Shown: positions 18,089 through 34,341, numbered from the stretch's first letter. The stretch: DNA of 64,000 bases from JANNSX01 sp041397825 (GCA_041397825.1 JAWKVX010000006.1:1-64000); one strand, 5' to 3'. The notes: a model not told the origin generated them from the sequence alone. Program-made: numbers and translations.

Positions 18089-18203
18089 CTGGCAACGACC
18101 TACTCTCCCGCATCCATTGATGCAGTACCATCGGCGCTGGAGCGTTTCACGGCCGAGTTCGGGATGGGATCGGGTGCAGCCACTCCGCCAATATCACCAG
18201 GTC
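18089..18203 (-). rRNA. rrf: 5S ribosomal RNA
   Basis: About 115 bp. The reverse complement starts GACCTGGTG and ends CCAGG, giving the closing helix, and contains the conserved CCGAACTCGGCCGTGAAACG loop. It is the last gene of the operon, about 90 bp after the 23S. No tRNA follows it. The ends are estimated to within a few bases. Confidence 0.95.
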
Positions 18204-18295
18204 AACAAAGAGGTGCCGGACGAATATCTGGTCGTTCCTTCGCTTTCGCAGCGTCCCGGATGGCGAAGCCATCACATGGGCATTGCTAATGAGAG

Positions 18296-21115
<2,820 letters not shown>

Positions 21116-21411
21116 TCTCATTAACAATGCTCACCCACTCCAGATCGGAGCCTGCCACCCTCGATAAGTGGCCGCCTCCCGAGCCGGAGCTCGGCGGGAC
21201 GAGCATTGATCAGAAAGACCAGATATTCTTCTTCGAGACTGACCCGACATGACGACGCCTTGCGGCGCAGCCATGGCCCGGCTAGGTCGGATCCGGAAAC
21301 CCGGATCTCAGGCCAATCTCCTCTTCACGATGTGAAAGACTCGCAGGCGACACTGTCACCGGCGAAAGCGGTTCTCAACTGCAGAACATGGAACAATGCG
21401 CGCCACGGCTT

Positions 21412-21487
21412 TGGTGGAGCCAGACGGGATCGAACCGACGACCTCCTGCTTGCAAAGCAGGCGCTCTCCCAACTGAGCTATGGCCCC
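21412..21487 (-). tRNA. tRNA-Ala (TGC)
   Basis: 76 bp with the CCA end encoded. The acceptor stem is GGGGCCA/TGGCTCC, the D-arm AGCTCAGTTGGGAGAGC, the anticodon loop CTTTGCAAG giving TGC, and the T-arm GTTCGATC. It lies in the 16S-23S spacer after tRNA-Ile, the standard bacterial arrangement. Confidence 0.98.
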
Positions 21488-21549
21488 GATCCGACGTCGC
21501 GCTCCAGCGCAAATGCGAGCCCGCGTCCGAAGCGCCAAGCAAATGAGCG

Positions 21550-21626
21550 TGGTGGGCCTGGCTAGATTTGAACTAGCGACCTCACGCTTATCAAGCGCGC
21601 GCTCTAACCAACTGAGCTACAGGCCC
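21550..21626 (-). tRNA. tRNA-Ile (GAT)
   Basis: 77 bp with the CCA end encoded. The acceptor stem is GGGCCTG/CAGGCCC, the D-arm AGCTCAGTTGGTTAGAGC, the anticodon loop TTGATAA giving GAT, and the T-arm GTTCAAATC. It is the first tRNA of the 16S-23S spacer, read after the 16S. Confidence 0.98.
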
Positions 21627-21781
21627 CAAACCTGATAGCGTGCGTTCTGCAGAAGAAAGAGAAACGAAGACGGCGGCGTCCCGCGCCTAAGTCAAATGGG
21701 ATCTGGTCGGGTAAACCAGTCCCTGTGTCCAAGAGAGAGCCGATAGTGCGCTCCGCCGAGGCGGATTGCCCTGAAGGCTTT

Positions 21782-23268
<1,487 letters not shown>

Positions 23269-23644
23269 TTCATGTTTGATTCTGGTTTGCACCCCGGACT
23301 AGCCGGAGTGCGGTTCTGCGTAACGGGTCCCACCACGCAATGAACCCGAAGTCCGAAGACCTCGAATCCAAAGGTGTAGGTATGAAACGCAGATAGCCCA
23401 GAGTCTCATGTGATCCGTCACGAGGACGGATCCGCCAGGACCCCGCCGCCTGCGTTTCTCTTTCTTCGATTCACTTGTCAAAGAGCGCTTTGGGGTCGAA
23501 CACTCCCGCCCAGCGGCCAACTTGGCCCCAGATTGGGAACGACCAGAACCATCTCCGAGTTAGGCTCGGATCAAGTCCGGCTGGTGTCCAGAGAGTCTGC
23601 CCAAAGGCGCGGGGGCGAGCACAACGCCCTCGCAGCGAGTGGTG
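23269..23644 (-). other. Leader of the rRNA operon
   Basis: About 376 bp between the promoter and the mature 16S 5' end, with no gene. It contains the boxA antitermination element (listed separately). The long leader is usual for rRNA operons and supplies the RNase III processing stem with sequence past the 16S 3' end. Confidence 0.75.
23475..23488 (-). promoter_or_regulatory. boxA antitermination site of the rRNA leader
   Basis: The reverse strand reads GCTCTTTGACAA, close to the bacterial rRNA boxA consensus TGCTCTTTAACA, about 210 bp before the 16S. NusB-NusE binding here would prevent premature Rho termination. It also contains TTGACA, but no good -10 is spaced correctly, so I read it as boxA rather than a promoter. 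Confidence 0.7.
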
Positions 23645-23673
23645 AATAAACCAAAGCTCGACCCCACTGTCAA
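23645..23673 (-). promoter_or_regulatory. Sigma-70 promoter of the rRNA operon
   Basis: On the reverse strand, TTGACA (-35, 23668-23673) is followed by 17 bp and TTTATT (-10, 23645-23650). Upstream of the -35 is a run of eight A (23687-23694) like an UP element, and downstream the sequence is GC-rich. The distance to the 16S is about 380 bp. This is a strong match for an rRNA promoter. Confidence 0.8.
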
Positions 23674-23895
23674 CACCCTTCGCAAGTTTTTTTTCATGAT
23701 CCACAGCGGCGGCTGAATGTGCACGTCCTGCGGCGCGGAACACATTCCTGCCCGAAAGCAGTGGCGCAATGATCGAGCATGAGGAGTCGGGCCTCCCGGG
23801 GGCGGGTGGCGATCGGTGCAGCATGGTGCGGACAGGGGCGCCTGAGCCGCCAGCGTGTCAGCACTCACCGAATCGCAGGGGAATGGGGTAATTCA

Positions 23896-25950
23896 TTGGC
23901 TTACGAGAAGAATTTGCCGACGTTGTATCGACGGGGAACGGCCGTCGCCCGGAGGGATAACAGCCGACCGCTCCCCCATGTCTACTTGAGCGGGGTCAGC
24001 AGCCGCAGCCAAGGCCGCCGCGCGCAGCAAGACCAACTGCACGGCTCCCGCCTGAAGTGGCTCCTTTCCAGTCTGCTGGCGGCCTCCGTCGGCGCGATTT
24101 CGATCGGTCTGGTGCTGTTCGGCTCGCTGGACCCGACGGTGCGTCAAGGCAATCTCGTCGCGGACCTGGAGAAGGCGACCAAGGACGTTTTCGTGACGTC
24201 GACGATCCCCCAGCGCCGCGTCGACACGGCCCTCACCGGCTACAAGATGGACAAGCTTCTGCTGACGCCCAATGGCCTCATCACGAAGCACATCATCCAG
24301 GACCATGTCCGCCAGCAGATCGGCAACCGGGAGAAGATCGCGATCCAGTCCTTCGCCCGGGTGGTCGCGCAGCTCGCGACGGCGCCGCCTGCCGACAGCG
24401 AGGCCATCCCGCCCTTCAATCCGTTTGAGCTCTACGCCAATGTAAAAGCGGCCGGTACCGGCCCCAAGTCGGACCATTCGGACCAGCTGGCCTACCAGGT
24501 GCTCGACCTCGTCGGCGGCTTCCTGCCCTCGGAGGACGGCCAGAGCCTCTCCGACACGGAGGCGCAGCAGCTGATTGCGCTCGCGGTGTCGGAGGAGCCT
24601 GCACTCGATGACATCGGCGCCGCCGATGGGACGACCGATGCGGCATCCGGCCAGGTGGCGCTGCCCGAGCTTGGCGATATCGCCGTGCTCGGCGTCGACC
24701 AGGCCCGCGCGCCGCTGCCCGTCAACGACGCTAACACCGCCGTGCTCGTGAAGAACGTCTTCGACAGCGATTCGGCACCGAAGATCGAAGGCCAAGAAGT
24801 CAGGGCGGTCAGCACGAAGGCCGGTGACAAACTCACCGACATTCTGAAGCTGAACGGCGTCAGCCCGGCGGCCTCCCGCCAGATCGTCACCGCAGCCAGA
24901 ACCGTTCTCGACACGGAGATCCTCCTGGACGGGCAGGAGGTGCGCCTCACATTCATTCCCGCGGCCGCCGCCTCGAGCCAGATGCTGCTCGCCTCCATTG
25001 CCGTGTTCTCTGCCGGACAGGGCCACATCGTGACGGTCGCGCGGAGCGAGGCCGGCGACTATTTCGCCAGCGACACGCCGATAGCTGCGACCATGCTGGC
25101 CGCCCAGCCGTCATCGCGGCGGCGAGCCTCGCTCTACACCAGCCTCTACAGCGCTGCCATCATGCAGGGTATGGCACCGGATATGGTCCGGCGCCTCATC
25201 AAGACCTACGCCTATGACGTGGATTTTCAGCGTCGCGTGGGACCCGGCGATACGTTCGAGGCCTTCTTCGATGTCGACGACGACGAGCTGTCGCTGGCGC
25301 GCCCGGGCGAGCTCCTCTACTCGTCCCTGACCGTCGGCGGCGAGACCAGGCGTTTCTACCGCTTCCGCACCCCCGACGGCCTGATCGACTACTATGACGA
25401 GCAGGGCAACAACGCCAAGAAGTTCCTCAATCGGAAGCCGATCCGCGGTGCCGAGGTGCGATTTACGTCAGGCTTTGGCATGCGCATGCACCCTCTGCTC
25501 AAGCAGCGCCGCATGCACACGGGCGCCGACTGGGCGGCAGCGACCGGCACGCCTATTCTCGCCGCCGGCTCCGGCACCATCGAGGAGTTCGGGCGCAAGG
25601 GTGGCAACGGGAACTACATCCGTATCAAGCACGCGAACGGCTATCAGACCGCCTACTCGCACCTTTCGCGCTATGCGGCGGGCCTCGCGGTCGGGCAGAA
25701 GGTCAGCCAGGGTGACGTTATCGGTTATGTCGGCACGACAGGTCTGTCATCGGGGCCGCACCTGCATTTCGAAGTGCTGGTCAACAACAAGTTCGTCGAT
25801 CCCATGACCATCCAGGTTCCGCGCGAGCGGCAGCTGACCGGCAAGCTTCTCGCCGACTTCCAGAAGGAGCGCCTGAAGATTGACGAGCTGATGGCGCGCT
25901 CCCCCGTCTCCACTCAGGTCGCCGGGAACACCGACGGCAACGGCGGCTGA
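23896..25950 (+). CDS. Membrane-anchored M23 family peptidase (MepM-like)
   Basis: The protein is about 684 residues. A basic cytoplasmic N-terminus is followed by one TM helix (54-77) and a large periplasmic region. A LysM/OapA-like segment lies near residues 295-355 (VSTKAGDKLTDILKLNGVS), and a LytM (M23) domain occupies about 525-640. Zinc ligands are visible: His and Asp in MHTGADW and the HxH of GPHLHFEV. M23 enzymes cut peptidoglycan cross-links during growth and division, and MepM-type members are endopeptidases with intact zinc sites. The start is uncertain: TTG 23896 has GGGGAATGGGG upstream, and ATG 23779 would add 39 residues and approach the divergent rRNA promoter. It stands alone. 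Confidence 0.9.
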   Translation: MAYEKNLPTLYRRGTAVARRDNSRPLPHVYLSGVSSRSQGRRAQQDQLHGSRLKWLLSSLLAASVGAISIGLVLFGSLDPTVRQGNLVADLEKATKDVFVTSTIPQRRVDTALTGYKMDKLLLTPNGLITKHIIQDHVRQQIGNREKIAIQSFARVVAQLATAPPADSEAIPPFNPFELYANVKAAGTGPKSDHSDQLAYQVLDLVGGFLPSEDGQSLSDTEAQQLIALAVSEEPALDDIGAADGTTDAASGQVALPELGDIAVLGVDQARAPLPVNDANTAVLVKNVFDSDSAPKIEGQEVRAVSTKAGDKLTDILKLNGVSPAASRQIVTAARTVLDTEILLDGQEVRLTFIPAAAASSQMLLASIAVFSAGQGHIVTVARSEAGDYFASDTPIAATMLAAQPSSRRRASLYTSLYSAAIMQGMAPDMVRRLIKTYAYDVDFQRRVGPGDTFEAFFDVDDDELSLARPGELLYSSLTVGGETRRFYRFRTPDGLIDYYDEQGNNAKKFLNRKPIRGAEVRFTSGFGMRMHPLLKQRRMHTGADWAAATGTPILAAGSGTIEEFGRKGGNGNYIRIKHANGYQTAYSHLSRYAAGLAVGQKVSQGDVIGYVGTTGLSSGPHLHFEVLVNNKFVDPMTIQVPRERQLTGKLLADFQKERLKIDELMARSPVSTQVAGNTDGNGG

Positions 25951-26122
25951 CAGGATCCACGGCCACCTCAACGTACGCGCCGCCACGGCCGGAGTTCCGG
26001 CCGTCATCGGGGTCCGCATCCGGCCCAGGGGCGTGCAGGCCGCCCCGCGTATTGCACTTGTCGTCTCCATGCCGTTGGGCGAAAGGTGAACGAACCGGAT
26101 CATCGACGAACGGGGACGCCCC

Positions 26123-27343
26123 TTGGCACAGTTCGCGGCCTTTCTTCTGGCCTATACGCTCAGCCAGTTCTTCCGCTCGTTCCTCGCTGTCATTGCGCCA
26201 GAGCTCAGCACCGAGCTGGCCATCGACGCTACCGGACTAGGCACGCTGTCCATGGCGTGGTTTCTCGCCTTTGCCCTGGCGCAGTTCGCGGTCGGAGCGT
26301 CGCTCGATCGGTTCGGGCCGAGACGAACCATGCCGGGGTTCATGTGCCTGGCCGTTGCCGGCGCCGTGCTGTTCGCGGTGGCGACGAGCTTCGATCTGAG
26401 CATCGTCGCCATGGCCCTGATCGGCACCGGCAGCGCCGCCATCTACATGGGCGCCGTCTATACGTTTGCGCGAACGGCGCCGCCGGAGCGCTTTGCCCAG
26501 CTCTGCTCCTGGCTGCTCGGTATCGGCAGCATCGGCAATCTGCTGTCGGCGACGCCACTCGCCTATGCGGTCGAGACCGTCGGCTGGCGCTTCGCCTTCG
26601 CGGCCATTGCCGTCGCGACGGCGGTGGCGGCCCTGCTTGTCCTCGTCGTCGTTCGGGATCCGCCTCGTGCCGCGGAGGCGTCCGGATCGCGCACCTCGTT
26701 CGCCGGCGCTTTGCTCGAGCTCGCCTCGATCCGGGCCATCTGGCCGATGTTCCCGATCGTCCTCGTCAGCTACGCCGTGATGCTGGCTGAACGCGGCCTT
26801 TGGGTCGGGCCGTTTCTCAGCGAGGTGCACGGTCTCGGCCCGATCGAGCGCGGCAACGCCATCCTCGCGATGGCTGCGGCGATGTCGATCGGGGCGTTGC
26901 TCTACGGTCCTGCCGACCGGATTTTCGGGACGCAGAAGTGGGTGGTCGTCGCCGGAACGGCGTTGACCACACTCTTGTTCCTCGGACTCGGCCTGATGCC
27001 GGAGCTGCCCCGGCTGTCAGCGGTCACAGCCCTCGTCCTGATCGGCGGGGTCGGCATGACCTATGTCGTGCTTCTGGCCCATATCAGGACCTATCTGCCG
27101 GAGCATCTGCTCGGCCGTGGGATAACGTTGGTCAATTTCCTGTTCTTCTTCGGAGCGGTGCTCCTGCAGCCGCTCTCCGGTCTCCTCGTCGATCGCCTGC
27201 GCGCCCTCGGCCATGCCGCAGCCGACATCTACGCCCTTTTGCATCTGTCGTTTGCCGGCCTGCTGTTCGCCGGTCTGGTCATCTATCTCGCGTCGCGGGA
27301 AACGAACCGCGGCCAATCGGCAACGGCACCCGCCAGACGATGA
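26123..27343 (+). CDS. Major facilitator superfamily transporter
   Basis: This 406-residue protein has about 12 hydrophobic segments. The loop between TM2 and TM3 has SLDRFGPRRT, the MFS signature (GxxxDRxGRR-like), and a weaker repeat follows in the second half (LYGPADRIFGTQKW). It probably exchanges or exports small solutes; the substrate is not predictable. The start is TTG 26123 with CGGGGA upstream, because no ATG is available before the first TM helix. The gene lies between the M23 peptidase and the patatin-like gene on the same strand, with gaps of 130-170 bp, so an operon is possible but not shown. Confidence 0.88.
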   Translation: MAQFAAFLLAYTLSQFFRSFLAVIAPELSTELAIDATGLGTLSMAWFLAFALAQFAVGASLDRFGPRRTMPGFMCLAVAGAVLFAVATSFDLSIVAMALIGTGSAAIYMGAVYTFARTAPPERFAQLCSWLLGIGSIGNLLSATPLAYAVETVGWRFAFAAIAVATAVAALLVLVVVRDPPRAAEASGSRTSFAGALLELASIRAIWPMFPIVLVSYAVMLAERGLWVGPFLSEVHGLGPIERGNAILAMAAAMSIGALLYGPADRIFGTQKWVVVAGTALTTLLFLGLGLMPELPRLSAVTALVLIGGVGMTYVVLLAHIRTYLPEHLLGRGITLVNFLFFFGAVLLQPLSGLLVDRLRALGHAAADIYALLHLSFAGLLFAGLVIYLASRETNRGQSATAPARR

Positions 27344-27474
27344 TGCCGGATGGGCCCTGGCAATTGAGCGCATAGGTCAAATATGCGCTAATGCAGGCGT
27401 CAGCACCGCTGGCCGCGACCGATCCCGATCGGACGTCCAGGGCGCTGCAGCATTGCGTTGGGGAGATCGGCTGT

Positions 27475-29850
27475 ATGCGTTTTCTGAATCTGATCGCGGC
27501 CGCCCTGACCCCCATCGTCACGCCCATCTACGTCCTCCGGGCCATGATCATCGCCGTCGTGCTGGCGTCCATCATGCTGGCGGTCCCCGATCAGACAATC
27601 GAGATGTACCGCTCGCTTGCGCTCGATCGGGACGCCCGCCTGCCGCAGATCGTGCTGGCATTCGTCTCGCTGACGCTGATGGGTGCATTGATCTGGTACA
27701 TCGGCCGGAATCTGACGCTTCGCTGGCAGCAGGACGCCCTGTCGGCCGCCGATACGACGGGCTTCATGTTGCGCTGGCTGCCGCGCATCCTCGGCGCGGC
27801 GCCGCTGTTTGCGGCCGCCGCCGGGCTGGCCAAGGCAGCTCAGGCACTGCGACCGATCGACATGCCCGCCTGGGTCCAGGCGCAAATGCCATCTGTCGCA
27901 CAGACCGTCCAAGCGGCCGCCGACGCTCATGCGGAGACGCGAGAGCTGCTGTGGACCGGCGCGGCGATTGCGATCGGGATCGGCCTTCTACTGATCCTCG
28001 CAACCTTTCTCCGCTCTTACCGGAAGCAATGGAAATACGCCCTGCCGAGTCCCTGGCTTTTCGGCCTGCCCATTCGCCTTTTCTTCTACGCTTTGACGTT
28101 TTCGCTGGTGATCCTCTTCTCGGCGACCTTCCTCGGCTCGCCCGGCCGCTACGGCATCATCGCCGACCAGCTCGGCGCCTTCGCAATCTTCAATACGTTC
28201 GTGATCTGCCTCGCCTTCTTCCTCAGCTTCACGACCAATCTCTACGATCGGACGAAATTCCCGGCCCTCTCGCTGCTGGTCCTCATTGCGATCTTCTCGA
28301 CCGCCTTCGATCTCAATGACAATCACGAGATCCGGACCATCAAGCGCGCCTTCCTGCCTCTGCCCAGCTCGACCTCCGCCTTCGAGACCTGGCTCCAGAG
28401 TCGGCCGGACCGGGACTATTTCAAGTCGCGTGGCGTGCCCTATCCGGTCTACATCGTCGCCGCCGAGGGTGGCGGCCTCTATGCCGCGCAGCACGCCGCC
28501 CTGACGCTCGGTCGCATGCAAGACCGTTGTCCGGCTTTTGCCCAGCACGTCTTCGCCATCTCGGGCGTCTCGGGAGGTAGCCTCGGCTCTTCCGTCTTTG
28601 CCGCCCTGGCCGGCGAAAAGGCAGCGCCGGTCACGCAGCCGACCTGCAATTTCGGCGAGCAGAAGGCCGGTTGGTACGAGGAGCGCGCGCAAGCGTTCCT
28701 CGGCCGCGATTTCATCTCTCCACTCGCCGCCGCGGGACTGTTCCCCGATTTCCTGCAGCGCTTCGTGCCATGGCCGTTTCCTCAGTTTGATCGCGCGCGC
28801 GCCCTCGAGGCGGCCTTCGAGCGCGCCTGGCACGAGACACTGCCGGAATCACAGCAGAACCCGTTCGCCGAAAGCTACTACGGTCATTGGCGCCAGGACG
28901 GCGTCGTGCCGGCCCTGGTCCTCAATGCCACCCATGTGCAGACCGGGTCGCGGGTGGTCGTCGCACCTTTCCGGTTCTACCGCCAGTCGACGGCACGACT
29001 GGGAACGTTGAACACCATCATGCGCGCCGACATCCCGCTGTCGACGGCCGTCGGCATCTCGGCGCGATTCCCGTGGATCCTGCCGCCCGCATCCTGGAGC
29101 CGCGGCGCCAACGAGCAGTACCGGTTCGTCGACGGCGGCTACTTCGAGAGCTCAGGCATTGATACCGCCGACGATCTGGTCGATTTGCTCGAGGATCTGA
29201 AGGCCCAGACCAGGGACGACAAGGGCCAAGATCTCGACTTCGAGATCAACCTCATCGTGCTGACGACTGACGACATCCTCGAGGATCCAATCAACACCGC
29301 CAACGCCGATCTCCTGCGGCAGTCGCGTGTCGCTCGCACCGGCTTCGACGAGATCCTGTCCCCGGTCTCGACCCTCCTCAACGCCCGTTGGGAACGCGGA
29401 GTCGTCTCCGTCGCAAGGGCCCACAACAAGTTCTGCAAGGACTGCTTCCGTGACCGGGTCGATCGCCGGCTCTATGCGGGAATCGACGGTGATGTCCGAC
29501 TGATGCGCTTGAACTTCACCGATTTCGAGCTGACCCTCGGCTGGCAGCTCTCGACCGTTTCGCAAACGCTCGTATCGGCCCATAGCGGCTATCCCGACCG
29601 CTGTCTCGCAGCGCGACCCAGTCTCAGAAACCGTTGGCCGTGGGCTGCACGTGTCCTCAACGAGAACAACTGCGCTGCCTGTCAGATAATGTATGTTTTG
29701 ACCGGCCGGACCAAGGAGCTCGACAGCATCACGCCGTCGATCACCAAGGGATTCGCCCCGGAGGAGAGCAGCCTGCCGACCTGGGTGCAGCTTTGCCGCG
29801 CCTCGGCCGGCAGCAGCGCGACCCCGAGCTATCGAAGCGCCCCGCAATAG
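27475..29850 (+). CDS. Patatin-like phospholipase with N-terminal membrane domain
   Basis: This 791-residue protein has two parts. Residues 1-290 contain about six or seven hydrophobic segments. From about 325 to the C-terminus it is soluble and patatin-like. The oxyanion glycine block is AAEGGGLYAA, the nucleophile elbow G-V-S-G-G has Ser366 within SGVSGGSLGSS, and the catalytic Asp is in FVDGGYFESSG (Asp553). Such Ser-Asp dyad enzymes are lipid acyl hydrolases, so action on membrane lipids is likely. ATG 27475 has TTGGGGAGA upstream; an earlier in-frame start at 27391 would add 28 unconserved residues. The large membrane part is unusual for patatins. The substrate and trigger are unknown. 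Confidence 0.85.
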   Translation: MRFLNLIAAALTPIVTPIYVLRAMIIAVVLASIMLAVPDQTIEMYRSLALDRDARLPQIVLAFVSLTLMGALIWYIGRNLTLRWQQDALSAADTTGFMLRWLPRILGAAPLFAAAAGLAKAAQALRPIDMPAWVQAQMPSVAQTVQAAADAHAETRELLWTGAAIAIGIGLLLILATFLRSYRKQWKYALPSPWLFGLPIRLFFYALTFSLVILFSATFLGSPGRYGIIADQLGAFAIFNTFVICLAFFLSFTTNLYDRTKFPALSLLVLIAIFSTAFDLNDNHEIRTIKRAFLPLPSSTSAFETWLQSRPDRDYFKSRGVPYPVYIVAAEGGGLYAAQHAALTLGRMQDRCPAFAQHVFAISGVSGGSLGSSVFAALAGEKAAPVTQPTCNFGEQKAGWYEERAQAFLGRDFISPLAAAGLFPDFLQRFVPWPFPQFDRARALEAAFERAWHETLPESQQNPFAESYYGHWRQDGVVPALVLNATHVQTGSRVVVAPFRFYRQSTARLGTLNTIMRADIPLSTAVGISARFPWILPPASWSRGANEQYRFVDGGYFESSGIDTADDLVDLLEDLKAQTRDDKGQDLDFEINLIVLTTDDILEDPINTANADLLRQSRVARTGFDEILSPVSTLLNARWERGVVSVARAHNKFCKDCFRDRVDRRLYAGIDGDVRLMRLNFTDFELTLGWQLSTVSQTLVSAHSGYPDRCLAARPSLRNRWPWAARVLNENNCAACQIMYVLTGRTKELDSITPSITKGFAPEESSLPTWVQLCRASAGSSATPSYRSAPQ

Positions 29851-29852
29851 TC

Positions 29853-30074
29853 CTAGAACGGACCGCCGAAGCCACCGGGAAACTCGCCGCGCGGACGTCT
29901 GGGCTTGGGAACCGGCCGCGGGCCGGTTTCAACCGTCGCGCGAGCCAGACGTGCAGCCTCAAAGTCGACAACGTCGGCGGAGCCCGATTGCGACCGCGCG
30001 GGACGTGCCGCACCGGCGCGCACGAAATCGACCCGGATGATGATGCTCTCTCGGATGGTCTCGGTCGTGGTCAT
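29853..30074 (-). CDS. Small hypothetical protein with strong ribosome site
   Basis: This 73-residue protein starts MTTTETIRESIIIRVDFVRA and ends in a Pro/Arg/Gly-rich tail (PVPKPRRPRGEFPGGFGG). A textbook GGAGGTG lies 5 nt before the ATG, and the stop codon falls just after the convergent patatin gene. I recognise no family. The first 20 residues could form a beta strand and the tail is probably disordered and basic. It sits downstream of clpB on the same strand, about 206 bp away, so it could be read from the clpB transcript or its own promoter. It is probably real but unproven. Confidence 0.6.
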   Translation of the reverse strand: MTTTETIRESIIIRVDFVRAGAARPARSQSGSADVVDFEAARLARATVETGPRPVPKPRRPRGEFPGGFGGPF

Positions 30075-30280
30075 GGCACACCTCCATGGGGGATGCGGCG
30101 GTTGATCCGTACCCATGGATATGGTGGCGAATTGCGGCATTGCTGTTACACCGGTAACGCCATCCCGAGAATCTTCTCGCGTCTGGATTGGAGAGGAGCG
30201 CCTCACCGAGGCATCGCAGGGGGCCTGCCGCGGCCCACCCGGCATACGCGCCGGGCGGGCCACGACCGATCCGACCTCGA

Positions 30281-32875
<2,595 letters not shown>

Positions 32876-32993
32876 GCCTGTCTCCTCAGCGCATGACCGC
32901 CGCCCGGAAGGCACGGCCGTCACACCGTCGACGATAAAAATTCGATCGGTCGCGCGTCGGGCCCCATCGGCACCCTCGGCGCTCTCCTTCCCT

Positions 32994-33019
32994 CATATAG
33001 TGCCGGTAGCGCGGGTCAA
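32994..33019 (-). promoter_or_regulatory. Possible clpB promoter
   Basis: On the reverse strand TTGACC (33014-33019) is followed after 14 bp by TATATG (32994-32999). The 14-bp spacing is short for sigma-70 and closer to sigma-32 spacing, but the -10 does not match the sigma-32 form well. It is the only promoter-like AT-rich stretch upstream of clpB. Confidence 0.35.
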
Positions 33020-33141
33020 AAAGGGGCCGCCGGGCTTGATTGCTCGTCGCATGTGGCCGTGCGGAGAGGACGCGCACCTCCGACCAGTGCTATGGTAAAT
33101 ACTGGCCCGTGTGGCCGGTTCAATTGGTAGGGGGTTTTGTG

Positions 33142-33441
33142 ATGAGAACGTTCGCCTATTCGATGGTTGCTGCAACCGCTCTCGTGTTAATGGGTGCACT
33201 CCCAGCAGCGGCCGGGTGCGTGACGAAGGCCGCCATCGCCACGTCGGGCTCCGAGGATTCGGCCAAATGGTATGCGAAGGAGACGATGGTGCAGTCGGTC
33301 AGCTGGTCGCTGTGGCCGGCTTACCTGTCCGACGGAAGCGTTCCGGGCTATACGGTCAAGAATGAGCGCTACAAATGCACGAAGGACGGCGGCAGCGTCA
33401 CCTGCCACGGCCAGGCGACATTCTGCAAGATCGGCGGTTGA
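33142..33441 (+). CDS. Small secreted protein with four cysteines
   Basis: This 99-residue protein begins with a clear signal peptide (cut after LPAAA, near residue 24). The mature part is about 75 residues and has four Cys (in AGCVTK, YKCTKD, VTCHG and FCKI), enough for two disulphides, plus two Trp. I recognise no family. TAGGGGG lies before the ATG. The gene stands between divergent clpB and the MOSC gene, 27 bp before the MOSC start, so the two may be co-transcribed. Its function is unknown; the fold is probably a small disulphide-stabilised domain in the periplasm. Confidence 0.75.
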   Translation: MRTFAYSMVAATALVLMGALPAAAGCVTKAAIATSGSEDSAKWYAKETMVQSVSWSLWPAYLSDGSVPGYTVKNERYKCTKDGGSVTCHGQATFCKIGG

Positions 33442-33468
33442 GCCGCACCGGAGTGCCGGGCATGGCCG

Positions 33469-34263
33469 ATGAGTGAGACAGCGAGCTCGTCGGCCGAGCC
33501 GGGCTCGCCCGCGGTCACGGCACTCTATCGCTATCCGCTGAAAGGCTTCTCGCCCGAGCGTCTCGAGGCGGTCGACCTCAGCCCCGGCGAGACCTTTCCG
33601 GGCGACCGTGCCTATGCGATCGAGAACGGGCCGGGTCGTTTCGACCCGGACAACCCGAAGCATCTGCCCAAGATCAATTTTCTGATGCTGATGCGCAACG
33701 AGCGGCTGGCATCGCTCGAGACGCGCTATGCGGATGCGACCGACACGCTGACGGTCCTCCGCGACGGCAAGCAGGTCGCCCGCGGGCAGCTCGCGACGAA
33801 GCTCGGCCGGCAGATGATCGAGCAGTTTCTGGCCGCCTATCTGAAGGGCGACCTGCGCGGCCCGCCCCGCATCGTCGCAGCGCCCGGACATAGCTTCTCC
33901 GACATGGACGAGAAATGCGTCCACCTCGTCAATCTGGCGACGGTCAGGGAGATCGAGCGGTCGCTCGGCAAGCCGATCGATCCACTGCGCTTTCGTGCGA
34001 ACATCTATTTCGATGGCGCGCCGGCCTTCGCGGAGACCCACTGGATCGACCGGGCGCTGTCGATCGGTCCCGTTCGCCTCGACGTCTTCGCCATGACGGA
34101 GCGCTGTGCCGCAACGAATGTCGATCCGGTCTCGGCCGCCCGCGATCTGGCCATCCCGCAGCATCTCATGCGAACCTACAATCATTCCGATGTCGGCATC
34201 TATGCACGGGTCGTGGCTGGTGGACGTATTCAGGATGGCGACAGGCTGATGATGCCCTCATAG
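33469..34263 (+). CDS. MOSC domain-containing protein
   Basis: This 264-residue protein has the MOSC N-terminal barrel (VTALYRYPLKGFSPERLE, about 15-35) followed by the MOSC domain. The conserved Cys is in MTERCAATNVDP, the position that binds the molybdenum cofactor in mARC-type proteins. MOSC proteins carry or use Mo-cofactor, often in N-hydroxylated compound reduction or sulphur transfer. No electron-transfer partner lies next to it, and moaA is 4-5 kb away. It starts at the ATG at 33469. The family call is firm, the reaction unknown. Confidence 0.9.
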   Translation: MSETASSSAEPGSPAVTALYRYPLKGFSPERLEAVDLSPGETFPGDRAYAIENGPGRFDPDNPKHLPKINFLMLMRNERLASLETRYADATDTLTVLRDGKQVARGQLATKLGRQMIEQFLAAYLKGDLRGPPRIVAAPGHSFSDMDEKCVHLVNLATVREIERSLGKPIDPLRFRANIYFDGAPAFAETHWIDRALSIGPVRLDVFAMTERCAATNVDPVSAARDLAIPQHLMRTYNHSDVGIYARVVAGGRIQDGDRLMMPS

Positions 34264-34341
34264 GGATGACCGCCGGTCGCGCCTGAAAGAACTCCCGCCC
34301 TGAGAGGATTCCCAACTCGTCAACGATCGGAGGCCACCGTG

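Noticed and set aside
23453..23481. TTGACA at 23476-23481 as a second rRNA promoter
   Set aside because: The sequence 17 bp downstream (GAAACG) is not a -10 box; the match to boxA is much better.
27475..30074. Patatin-like gene plus small protein as an anti-phage (CBASS-like) pair
   Set aside because: There is no cyclase, sensor or other defence gene nearby, and the two genes are convergent, not an operon.
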